64,000 nucleotides of DNA, from contig NZ_JACSKY010000010.1 of the NCBI RefSeq assembly GCF_018617855.1, forward strand, positions 1 through 64,000, written 5' to 3'. Shown here in pieces: positions 8,946-15,966 of this stretch (positions are counted from its first letter, which is position 1; every line of letters begins with the position of its first letter). The position numbers were made by a program, and so were the translations under genes. Source of the DNA: Exiguobacterium qingdaonense. Lineage in GTDB: Bacteria; Bacillota; Bacilli; Exiguobacteriales; Exiguobacteriaceae. The notes under the pieces were generated by a model. It was given only the letters and a program-made list of their open reading frames with translations, was not told where the DNA came from and did no database searches.

Positions 8946-9284
8946 GAATATAGTAAGGTTGGTGGACATCATGTTCACGCAAAATCTGCATTTGAAGAAA
9001 ATGTAAATTATGATCCGAAAAAAGGATTTAGTATAAGTCAAAGTTTTATGAAGGATAATGGACTAAATCATCAACAAATGACGAATAAGCAAAGAGAACT
9101 GTTTAAAGAACTCAATGAAAGTGGAAGACCTAACACTCTAAAAGAGCATACTCGAATTGGGGTAGAAGCATTAATAGCAGGAGGAGCAACACGTCAAGAA
9201 GCTAGAGATTTAGTAGCGGCGTCTCTCAAAAACTTGCGTCAACAAGGTGTCAGGGAGCCTAATAATATACCTTGGTATAAATAA
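8547..9284 (+). CDS. Orphan Rhs C-terminal cassette: pretoxin plus unassigned GHH-motif toxin
   Basis: 245 residues. The first ~133 are the pretoxin linker shared with the main Rhs gene, ending at LQFFAGKGTG. The last ~110 form a different tip: it opens with GGHHVHAKSAF, then NYDPKKGFSISQSFM, and later KEHTRIGVEALIAGGA. The GHH and later H residues recall GHH-type HNH/endonuclease VII toxins, but I cannot assign a family with confidence. There is no Rhs core and no secretion signal, so the cassette is probably silent until recombined onto a full Rhs gene. GGAGAG stands five bases before the ATG, so independent cytoplasmic expression cannot be excluded. Its neighbour at 9298 is the presumed immunity gene. 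Confidence 0.75.
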   Translation: MIASNFVPGLNVVGKAAKAARATYKAVSTARATYRVAKTAVKTNAKRAASRTLHVTKTVGTKSIRKAKKVTATVKAKARQRFTRKSQAKTSGSSTVSQRNVKTETRSQSSENAKSLNELLKLDLQFFAGKGTGEYSKVGGHHVHAKSAFEENVNYDPKKGFSISQSFMKDNGLNHQQMTNKQRELFKELNESGRPNTLKEHTRIGVEALIAGGATRQEARDLVAASLKNLRQQGVREPNNIPWYK

Positions 9285-9297
9285 GGAGTGGATTAAA

Positions 9298-9663
9298 GTG
9301 AGTGATAATAAACAAGTATTGGATCTTTTTGGTCAAGTTTTAATGGGAAGAATACGAGATGAAGCTATAGATGATTGGGAAAGAATATTCCAAGGTAAGA
9401 TGAGAGATAATGAATCAAAAAAAATATTTGAAACATTAAACACATTTAGTCCTGAACAAGTTCAATTTATTATTAATTTGTTTCCTAAAATTGTTGATAC
9501 GACATTACATCATCTTTTATGGACATTAGAACAAGAAGAAGACATTAATGTAATGATTAAAGCTGATAGAAATAAGGTTATTAATATTAAAGAAGTCAGT
9601 GATGGTTTATCCGGAGAATTATACACAGAAGATGGATGGATTTCACGCTTTAGTAATAAATAG
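9298..9663 (+). CDS. Putative immunity protein of the second Rhs cassette
   Basis: 121 residues, acidic and AT-rich, starting at GTG 9298 with RBS AAGGAG at good spacing; the longer frame from 9247 overlaps the toxin gene and lacks an RBS. The sequence opens SDNKQVLDLFGQVLMGRIRDEA and is mostly helical, ending GLSGELYTEDGWISRF. I do not recognise the family with certainty. Its role is inferred from position: directly behind a toxin tip, ahead of the shared cassette terminator, with atypical base composition like the other two immunity genes. Confidence 0.7.
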   Translation: MSDNKQVLDLFGQVLMGRIRDEAIDDWERIFQGKMRDNESKKIFETLNTFSPEQVQFIINLFPKIVDTTLHHLLWTLEQEEDINVMIKADRNKVINIKEVSDGLSGELYTEDGWISRFSNK

Positions 9664-9672
9664 AGATTTAGA

Positions 9673-9710
9673 AAACCTTGATTGGCTCAATGCCTTTCAA
9701 GGTTTTGTTT
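9673..9710 (+). terminator. Cassette-end terminator 2
   Basis: AAACCTTGA (9673-9681) pairs with TCAAGGTTT (9697-9705), followed by a T-rich tail. It contains the same ATTGGCT loop start as the terminator at 8337. Confidence 0.75.
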
Positions 9711-10086
9711 TGTAAAAATAATACAGGAACATAAGGATGATTATTGAGCAGGACAAAAAGAAACTGATTGTGTTTGAGAATCGAGAGCTCATGATGGTTG
9801 TACCATCATGGAGTATCGTTTTAATACTTGGAGGAACAAACAAGAACGAGAAATGGGCGAGATGACATTTTATATGGTAGGGGTAGTTATGACATGGATT
9901 GGCTAACAAACTAACGAGAATGACAAAGCTCGTGGCGATAAACAATAGGGTAATGTGAAAGGTTGTACTGTTATTACTTTGTCTTAAAAGATTTGGGTGT
10001 AGACGTCAAGTTGATTTGGTTCTTATGCACTTTAGGTGAGAGTGATATTTTCGCGTTATCGTCGTATAATCGGACAAAAGGTCGTG
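9711..10086 (+). other. Intercassette region without a recognisable intact gene
   Basis: Only short frames occur. A 42-codon frame at about 9739 (MIIEQDKKKLIVFENREL...) has an upstream AAGGA but ends abruptly, and its continuation appears in other frames. It may be the remains of another small cassette gene. Nothing here can be named. Confidence 0.4.
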
Positions 10087-10613
10087 ATTTCAATGGAACG
10101 TTTATTGAAGAGACTGGACGAACGATTATCGACACATTTCTTAAATCAAATCGAGGTGAATGCCCGACTTTCAAGTGTTGGTGCATCCTGTCCCCAATGC
10201 ACTTGCTATTCTTCGAGGGGGCAAGGAACGTATATCTGAACTTGGATGAACATCCCTGAGGGTGGGACGGCCGTCTCTGTCCAACTATCCATGCCTAAAT
10301 GGTATTGTGACAACGACGCCTGCAATCAAAAGGTTTTCGCGGAGCGACTAGAGTGTCTCCCCGTCTATCAAAGGCGAAGTGCCCGTTTGGACGCGCAGAA
10401 CGTTCTCTCGTCTTTTCATTGAGTGCTCTTGAGACAGAGAAAATCTGTTCAGGCTTTGGTATACGGATCAGCCATAACACGGTACTTCGTCTGGTTTATC
10501 ATATCGAGGTGGAGATGGGGACCTCCCCTTTTGTCGGGATAGATGACTTTGCATTCAAAAAAGGACATTCTTACGGGGCTATTGGTTATCGAGGTAACGA
10601 TAGATTATTGTAA
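10087..10613 (+). pseudogene. ISL3-family transposase remnant
   Basis: Read across frames, the segment gives a typical ISL3 transposase N-terminal half: a zinc-finger-like ASCPQC block, IPEGGTAVSVQL, KWYCDNDACNQKVFAERL, then ICSGFGIRISHNTVLRL and FVGIDDFAFKKGHSYGAI at the start of the DDE domain. It is interrupted by a stop near 10240 and a frameshift near 10420, and breaks off after GHSYGAI. Both ends and the rest of the catalytic domain are missing, so it cannot be active. Confidence 0.8.
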
Positions 10614-10679
10614 TTAAATGATGGTTTAATTTATAAAACAACTGACCATCACAAAACATTTACAAGGGATGAATTATAA

Positions 10680-10860
10680 AATTAAGTGCAACACCCAAAA
10701 GTGAACATAAAAAAGCCCATGACGCTTTCCTCGTGTAGAATGAAGTCACCACAACACACATTCAGACGGAGGAAATCGTATGAGCTACACCCATCTTACC
10801 ACAACGGAACGCGTGAAAACAGAGACCTCTCCAGAGCTCGCCAAGACCAACAGGAGGTAG
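10680..10860 (+). mobile_element. IS30-family left end with internally deleted transposase start
   Basis: From about 10684 the sequence reads like an IS30 left end (TGCAACACCC ... AAAAAAGCCCATGACGC ... GGTCACCACAACACA-type leader), then RBS GGAGG and ATG at 10780. The frame gives MSYTHLTTTERVKTET, the N-terminus of an IS30 transposase, and jumps to ELAKTNRR before TAG 10858-10860, which suggests an internal deletion of the helix-turn-helix. A closely similar leader is found at 63237-63325. The remainder of the element is absent. Confidence 0.7.
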
Positions 10861-11024
10861 AGGGGGTATTGAGTATAATTTGACGAAACCTCAAACACTT
10901 AAGTCGGCTGGTTTTATCTCAGCCCCGGTCACGAAAAGCTGCGTGCACATTGGTTGCAGGGGAGGAACTTAAATCTCGGATTTCGTGTTCCGAGTTGCTT
11001 GATAAAAGAGGGGATCATGACGAT
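10861..11024. other. Short intergenic stretch between IS30 remnant and toxin gene
   Basis: No recognisable coding or RNA signal. It may hold further debris of the mobile elements to the left. Confidence 0.4.
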
Positions 11025-11339
11025 CTACTTCGATTTTAAATATCGTTTTAACTCATGATAAAAATTTTCTCTTGTTCCAGCCAAGATGACAACGATCAAT
11101 TCTCCGTCTTCGGACACTTCAATGCTATAGGCAATCTCATAGGTGGTCCCTTTATGCCTAAAATCATATCCTCGGATACCGGCTAAATCACCTGTCTTAA
11201 ATTCGCCGATTTCAGGGTTACCCACAATCTTTTGAAGATTTAGTTTATACAGCTCACTGAGTTGTTTATCTTTCTTTTTCAGCTTGATGAAATACTTCTT
11301 AGCGGCGGGGTGAAATCTAATTGGCAAGTTATCCTTCAA
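11025..11339 (-). CDS. RelE/ParE-family toxin of a type II toxin-antitoxin pair
   Basis: 104 residues, basic, with the RelE/ParE fold pattern: PIRFHPAAKKYFIKLKKKDK at the N-terminus, a central GIRGYDFRHKGTTYEIAYSI strand pair and VVILAGTRENFYHELKRYL at the C-terminus. Members are ribosome-dependent mRNA interferases or gyrase inhibitors, and this sequence alone does not say which. It lies six bases downstream of the AbrB-like gene on the same strand, so both should be translated from one message. Confidence 0.85.
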   Translation of the reverse strand: MKDNLPIRFHPAAKKYFIKLKKKDKQLSELYKLNLQKIVGNPEIGEFKTGDLAGIRGYDFRHKGTTYEIAYSIEVSEDGELIVVILAGTRENFYHELKRYLKSK

Positions 11340-11345
11340 GTCAAA

Positions 11346-11684
11346 TCAGTCCTTGTCGTCATCACCGAATAAATCATCTATTGATGTTGGCTTAGCGCTC
11401 TTCGCTTCCTCGATCATCTGTGAAATAGCCGGGCGAATCATATTTTTACGACGTTGAAACTCTTTCAAAATGTCGTTTCCAGTGAAGCCTTCTTGAATAA
11501 CATCTGCTAATATTTCTTCTGAAAAATCGTCCGTATGTGTCCTTACTGGTTTGATATTGATTACTCCATCATTCAATTCCATGATGATCTCTTTTTCGAT
11601 ACCAATTGCATCAAAGAATTCTTTCGGAATGGCGACTTGTCTTTTGCTGGAAACCGCAACCTTTTTCGTTTTTGTTGCTAACAT
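11346..11684 (-). CDS. AbrB/MazE-like antitoxin
   Basis: 112 residues. The N-terminal half is an AbrB/MazE/SpoVT swapped-hairpin DNA-binding domain (KVAVSSKRQVAIPKEFFDAIGI ... ELNDGVINIKPV). The C-terminal half is helical and ends in an acidic tail (DDLFGDDDKD), suitable for wrapping the basic toxin. It is the first gene of the pair, and the RBS AAGGAGAG precedes its ATG. The N-terminal domain very probably represses its own promoter, which would lie in the AT-rich 11690-11830 stretch. Confidence 0.85.
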   Translation of the reverse strand: MLATKTKKVAVSSKRQVAIPKEFFDAIGIEKEIIMELNDGVINIKPVRTHTDDFSEEILADVIQEGFTGNDILKEFQRRKNMIRPAISQMIEEAKSAKPTSIDDLFGDDDKD

Positions 11685-11889
11685 GGTTCTTCTCTCCTTT
11701 ATTCTCTTTATTCTATTCGCTGAACACTACTCTTCTTGACCAATCTTTGTCGGTTGATGAGTTGACCTGCTCCCTTATGAGAGGTAAGAATCCTTACTCC
11801 TTACTTACACTAACTATATACCATTCTTTATTCTGATTCAATCGATACGTTAAAGGCGCACCAGTTTGATCTGTCTTACCAGATAATCG

Positions 11890-12727
11890 GCAAGCGCACA
11901 TACTAGGCAAGCAGCGGTCGACGTAGTGAAAGAGTATCACTACTCCTCGTTCAACCTGTTGATGAGCATCACTACGAATATGAGGGGGACGAGACGGACC
12001 CGATCTCGTTCAACACGTATCTATATGCCGAGGCGGACCCGGTCAACAACATCGACCCGGACGGTCACTTCGCAAAATGGATCAAAAAGCTCCGGCGAGG
12101 TGTCAAAAAAGGAAGTGTCAAGGCCTATAACTTCTTGATCGGCGACGACGTCAAGACGATCAAGAGCAAGAACACCCGTTGGTATCAAAAGCTCGGTGCC
12201 GCGGCGATGATCGCGTCGAACTTCGTGCCGGGACTCAACGTGGTCGGGAAGGCGGCCAAGGCGGCGCGAGCGACCTACAAGGCGGTCAGTACCGCACGCG
12301 CCACCTACAGAGTGGCCAAGACCGCGGTGAAGACGAATGCGAAACGGACAGCAAGCCGAACGCTCCACGTGACGAAGACGGTGGGGACAAAATCGATCCG
12401 AAAGGCAAGGAAAGTCACTGCCACCGTGAAAGCCAAGACCCGGCAACGGTTCATCCGAAAGAGTCAAGCGAAGACCTCAGAGAGTTCAACCGTCAGTCAG
12501 CGGAACGTGAAAACAGAGACGCGGTCTCAATCGAGTGAGAACGTCAAGGGTCTGAACGAGCCGTTGAAGCTCGATCTTCAGTTCTTTGCCGGTAAGGATT
12601 CGGTTAAAACATTGAAATTGATGTATCAAGCTTAAATGTGGTTAAAGGTAGGGATGGAGTTCACTTAGTTCCTAATGATAATCCGCTAGACTTATCTGGT
12701 AGAATTGTCCGTACAGGTAAAAATTAA
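11890..12727 (+). pseudogene. Third Rhs cassette: deleted and frameshifted Rhs C-terminus
   Basis: Homologous to the main Rhs gene but with a 499-bp internal deletion. Left part 11911-11977 matches 6391-6457, and the right part from 11974 matches from 6953, joined at a 4-bp ACGA shared by both sites. 499 is not a multiple of three, so the frame breaks. The core end, pretoxin linker and LDLQFFAGK (to 12597) then follow intact in frame from 12135. The tip reads only DSVKTLKLMYQA before a stop at 12635, while a second frame (12608-12727) continues NIEIDVSSLNVVKGRDG...VRTGKN, so the toxin is also broken by a frameshift or deletion. Confidence 0.8.
12203..12597 (+). repeat. Rhs pretoxin repeat, copy C
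   Basis: Third copy of the pretoxin tract, at constant offset 5021 from copy A and with no gaps; homology extends further left than in copy B, to 11979. The match ends at GGTAAGG, where the toxin tips diverge. Confidence 0.9.
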
Positions 12728-12742
12728 AAAGGGGGCGATAGG

Positions 12743-13021
12743 ATGCAGTTTTTGAAGATAGAATGGATACATAAGATTGCCGACGAACCGTATATTATTT
12801 ATGCCGAGCTTGATGATATAGGATATGAAAACAGAAAAATTGAGATATACAAAAATGGCAGGATTGGTTATGCTACACAATCTAGTGAATTTGGCGGCTC
12901 AATTTTGTCAGAGCATCCTTATCCTACAGTTGAGGAGATTTCAGCAAACTCGGAGTTTATTCCAGTGCAGATAAGTAAAGAGGAATTTGAACGCATTTGG
13001 AATGAAAATGTAGAAGTGTAA
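12743..13021 (+). CDS. DUF6881-like immunity protein of the third Rhs cassette
   Basis: 92 residues: MQFLKIEWIHKIADEPYI, then YAELDDIGYENRKIEIYKNGRIGYA and PTVEEISANSEFIPVQISKEEFERIW. This order of blocks resembles the DUF6881 family, small proteins often found beside polymorphic toxins (family from memory). RBS AAAGGGGGCG precedes the ATG. It is intact although its toxin is broken, as often seen when immunity outlives the toxin. AT-rich like the other immunity genes. Confidence 0.75.
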   Translation: MQFLKIEWIHKIADEPYIIYAELDDIGYENRKIEIYKNGRIGYATQSSEFGGSILSEHPYPTVEEISANSEFIPVQISKEEFERIWNENVEV

Positions 13022-13029
13022 ATATATTA

Positions 13030-13048
13030 AAAAACCTTGATTGGCTTT
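13030..13048 (+). terminator. Cassette-end terminator 3, cut in half
   Basis: AAAACCTTGATTGGCTTTT is the left arm and loop of the terminator type found at 8337 and 9673. The right arm (TCAAGGT) is missing, because IS3-end sequence TGGACTGCTCCCC follows directly. Confidence 0.65.
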
Positions 13049-13143
13049 TGGACTGCTCCCCGTCAAGTAGACGGTATAATGAATGAAAACCAGCCTAGGC
13101 GGCTTGAGCCCTGTATTCAACTGGGCTCAAGCCGTTTAGTCAT
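13049..13143 (-). mobile_element. IS3-family terminal remnant with transposase tail
   Basis: TGGACTGCTCCCCGTCAAGT at 13049-13068 looks like an IS3-family terminal repeat. On the minus strand, just inside it, a frame encodes NGLSPVEYRAQAA and stops at TAG (13095-13097), the usual end of an IS3/IS150-type OrfB transposase. Upstream in that frame is a stop, so only about fourteen codons survive. The element appears to have inserted into the cassette terminator and then been lost. Confidence 0.7.
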
Positions 13144-13439
13144 TTCTAGAAACGGTCGTGGCTGTAAAGCGATACGTAGGTCTCGAAGGACGATGTGAGT
13201 CTAGAGCTCACGCAAGTCGTACGTCTCCACTTTCAGGGTATCTCAAAAGCCTCGAATGAGTCGTAGCCGAGACAACGTCCGACCCGGGACATGTTGTGGG
13301 TCAGTCTCGCGTCTTCGATCCGTTCGAAACCTCTCTCGATGTGTCCATCTATGACTTGATATAGTAAAATATATTGAAGACGCAATCGAATCAGGTACGT
13401 CTTGACTCGAATTAAGAGGCGAAGTAAGGAGTTCTTATT
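13144..13439. other. Degenerate region upstream of topB
   Basis: No intact gene. A minus-strand frame at about 13244-13353 (DGHIERGFERIEDAR ... GYDSFEAFEIP, stop) may be the tail of another lost gene, but I cannot place it. The topB promoter should lie in the AT-rich 13355-13420 part; I see no convincing -35/-10 pair. Confidence 0.4.
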
Positions 13440-15566
13440 ATGAGACTAATCATCGCGGAAAAGCCATCACAAGCACAAAAACTGGCCGCTCCCTATCCAT
13501 CTAAAAAGCGAAAAGAGGAGATCGAAATCTCTCCGTGCCCCCGTTTTCCTGAAGGGGCGATCGTCGTATGGGCGGTCGGTCACCTTTGTGAGCTCCAGGA
13601 ACCGTCGCACTATCGACCGGAGTGGAAGTCATGGAAATATGATGCGCTCCCGATCGTACCCGAACGGTTCGACTACCGTATCTCAAAAGGCAAATCAAAG
13701 CCATTTTATGCAATCAAAAAATGGTTGCACGATCGCTCCATCACAGACGTCATCATCGCCTCGGATGCCGAACGGGAAGGGGAGGCGATTGTCCGTCTGA
13801 TTTTAAGGCTCGCGGGAAACAAAAAACCGCTCGCTCGGCTATGGATTTCAAGCTTGACGGAACAAGCGGTCGACCGTGGGTTCTCGGAACTACTGCCGGG
13901 TGAGCAGACGGTCCCGTATTACCATGAGGCGATGAGCCGCGCCTGTGCCGATTGGCTCGTCGGGATGAATGCCTCACGCGCTTATACGACCTTATTGAAG
14001 ACGATCGGAATCGAAGACGTCTTCTCGCTCGGTCGTGTGCAGACACCGACACTTGCCCTAATCGTCAATCGCGAACGGGAAATCAAACAGTTCGTACCGG
14101 AACCGTACTTCGAAGTCGAGGCGACGTTACTTAAAGGTCGAAGCACGTTCAAGGCGAAGTACACCATCGGAAAGACGACGAAACTGAAGACGCGCGATGA
14201 GGCAGATGCGGTCGTCAGGCGCGCTTCCGGCACCGCTACAGTCCAAGCGATCGACAAAGAAGAAAAAATCGAACAACCTCCATTTTGGTTCAGTCTATCC
14301 GGATTGCAGGCAGAAGCGGGGAAACGATTCGGTTTCGGGGCGAAAAAAACGCTCGATATCGCGCAAAAGTTATATACAAAAGGATGGATCAGCTACCCGC
14401 GGACCGATTCTGGATTCGTCACACCGGACGAAGCGACTCTGTTCCCTCAAACGAAGGCGAGGCTGCTGAAGTCCGATGCCTATGGCGGACTCCGAGAGTT
14501 GTTGACCGAGGACCCGTCTAAAAACCGTCGTTACGTCAACGCAAAAAAAGTGAGTGACCACTATGCGATCATCCCGACGGAAGCATGTGGCGATGTCAAT
14601 CGGCTCGCTGGGGATGAGGCAAAACTGTATGATCTCATCATTCGGCGTTTCCTCGCGGCGTTCGCACCTGCTGCGACGCTTGAAAAGACGACGGTCGACC
14701 TGTTAGATGGAACGGATCTCTATCGGGCGAAAGGGACCGTCGTCGTACGTCCAGGCTATCGGGATGTCGTCGAGATGAAATCCAAAGACGTCGAGCTCCC
14801 TTCACTGACTGTCGGGGAAGTGTTGAAGGAGAAGACTGTCGATGTGCTGTCGAAACAGACGGAACCGCCCAAACGCTATACAGAAGGGGCACTCATCATG
14901 GCGATGAAAGTCGCCGGGAAACAGCTTGATGATGAGGCGTTGATTCACATCATGAAAGAAGTAGAGGGTCTCGGGACCGAGGCGACACGCGCCAATATCA
15001 TTGACGGGTTGAAAAAGCGCGGATATGTCCAGCTTCAGAAAAAGGAGCTCGTCCCGACAGACAAGGGTCGTCTGTTAATCGATGTACTCGGAGACAGCAT
15101 TTTGGCCTCGCCCGTCATGACTGCGAAATGGGAGAAGCGACTCCATGAAATCGGACAGGCGTCCGCATCTGCCGCAGAATTTATCGAGCAAGCCAAAAAG
15201 ATGTCGATCCATCTCGTCGAGGAAGCGAAATCGCGCGTTGAGGCGGCGAATCCTGAAGGATATACGATTGAAGCGAAGCGATATGGGAAGAAAGGGGCGG
15301 CACGGCCGAAAGCGTCGTTCGGGGTCTGTCCGAGCTGTGGCAAAGGACTTGTCGAACATCCTAAATTCATCGGCTGTAGCGGATATCGTGAAGGCTGTCG
15401 TTTCACCGTCTCTAAGCAGGTGCTCGGCGTCGGACTCGTCAAGGATGAGTTAAGACAGATGATCAACGGGGGTCAATCGAACGTCCATACGTTTAAAAAA
15501 GGCGAGAAAACGTTTAACGCTTCGTTATATTTAGAAAAAGGTGAGCTCCGATTCGAGTTCAAATAA
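13440..15566 (+). CDS. topB: DNA topoisomerase III (type IA)
   Basis: 708 residues. The N-terminal Toprim domain shows AEKPSQA (residues 6-12) and the metal-binding SDAEREGE (108-115). SLGRVQTPTL is at 196-205, and the catalytic tyrosine is Tyr319 in GWISYPRTDSG. A C-terminal zinc-ribbon-like segment (CPSCGKGL ... CSGYREGC) lies around residues 640-665. It passes single strands through a transient break to decatenate and relax DNA, and usually acts with RecQ-type helicases. RBS TAAGGAG precedes ATG. It lies immediately after the Rhs island, so it marks where core chromosome resumes. Confidence 0.95.
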   Translation: MRLIIAEKPSQAQKLAAPYPSKKRKEEIEISPCPRFPEGAIVVWAVGHLCELQEPSHYRPEWKSWKYDALPIVPERFDYRISKGKSKPFYAIKKWLHDRSITDVIIASDAEREGEAIVRLILRLAGNKKPLARLWISSLTEQAVDRGFSELLPGEQTVPYYHEAMSRACADWLVGMNASRAYTTLLKTIGIEDVFSLGRVQTPTLALIVNREREIKQFVPEPYFEVEATLLKGRSTFKAKYTIGKTTKLKTRDEADAVVRRASGTATVQAIDKEEKIEQPPFWFSLSGLQAEAGKRFGFGAKKTLDIAQKLYTKGWISYPRTDSGFVTPDEATLFPQTKARLLKSDAYGGLRELLTEDPSKNRRYVNAKKVSDHYAIIPTEACGDVNRLAGDEAKLYDLIIRRFLAAFAPAATLEKTTVDLLDGTDLYRAKGTVVVRPGYRDVVEMKSKDVELPSLTVGEVLKEKTVDVLSKQTEPPKRYTEGALIMAMKVAGKQLDDEALIHIMKEVEGLGTEATRANIIDGLKKRGYVQLQKKELVPTDKGRLLIDVLGDSILASPVMTAKWEKRLHEIGQASASAAEFIEQAKKMSIHLVEEAKSRVEAANPEGYTIEAKRYGKKGAARPKASFGVCPSCGKGLVEHPKFIGCSGYREGCRFTVSKQVLGVGLVKDELRQMINGGQSNVHTFKKGEKTFNASLYLEKGELRFEFK

Positions 15567-15580
15567 AAGAAGGGGCCTAG

Positions 15581-15633
15581 TGAACACCCCATAAAAGTCG
15601 GACATGTCAATCCAACTTTCATGGGGGAGTTCA
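15581..15633. mobile_element. 53-bp miniature element with IS3-like inverted ends
   Basis: The segment begins TGAACACCCCAT and ends ATGGGGGAGTTCA. Its two arms (TGAAC, CCCCAT, AAAGT, GGA against TCC, ACTTT, ATGGGG, GTTCA) pair with few mismatches around a short centre. The ends resemble IS3-family termini placed back to back. There is no visible target duplication. The hairpin could also act as a weak terminator for topB. Its last three bases supply the stop codon of the minus-strand gene at 15631. Confidence 0.5.
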
Positions 15634-15822
15634 ACGTGGTCCTTCTGACTGATCTGTCTTTTCTTGTGTTTTTTCGGACTCGATCCGACGATTGATTTCG
15701 TCGTAGTCGAGGACGATGTCATCTTTATTGTCTTTATACGCGTACCCTTTTTGGATGACGACGATGGACGCGATAAGGACGAGTAAAATAATCAAGCCGC
15801 TGACGGCGAAGATCCAGGCCAT
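15631..15822 (-). CDS. Small single-pass membrane protein, YtzI-like
   Basis: 63 residues: an N-terminal membrane helix (WIFAVSGLIILLVLIASIVVI) followed by KGYAYKD and a charged cytoplasmic tail (YDEINRRIESEKTQEKTDQ). Size and layout resemble B. subtilis YtzI, of unknown function. RBS GGGGGA lies six bases before ATG. The stop codon is the last triplet of the 53-bp inverted-repeat element, so the present C-terminus (SEGPR) may not be the ancestral one. Confidence 0.65.
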   Translation of the reverse strand: MAWIFAVSGLIILLVLIASIVVIQKGYAYKDNKDDIVLDYDEINRRIESEKTQEKTDQSEGPR

Positions 15823-15966
15823 AAGAATCCCCCACTTTCTAACTTAAGTATGCCAAATGATGGTCCGGTTCATCAACTGGAATGAACGGACGGTTGTGTC
15901 GTGTAAGGTCAAGAAGATATGGTACAATACGATATAGATTACTACATAGAGAAGGAAGGGATAGTC

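Noticed and set aside
9697..9945. Minus-strand 82-codon hydrophobic frame
   Set aside because: Overlaps the cassette terminator, has no RBS and looks like AT-rich random hydrophobic sequence.
7182..12597. CRISPR-like repeat array
   Set aside because: The repeats are ~400-bp coding copies with kilobase gaps, not short spaced repeats.
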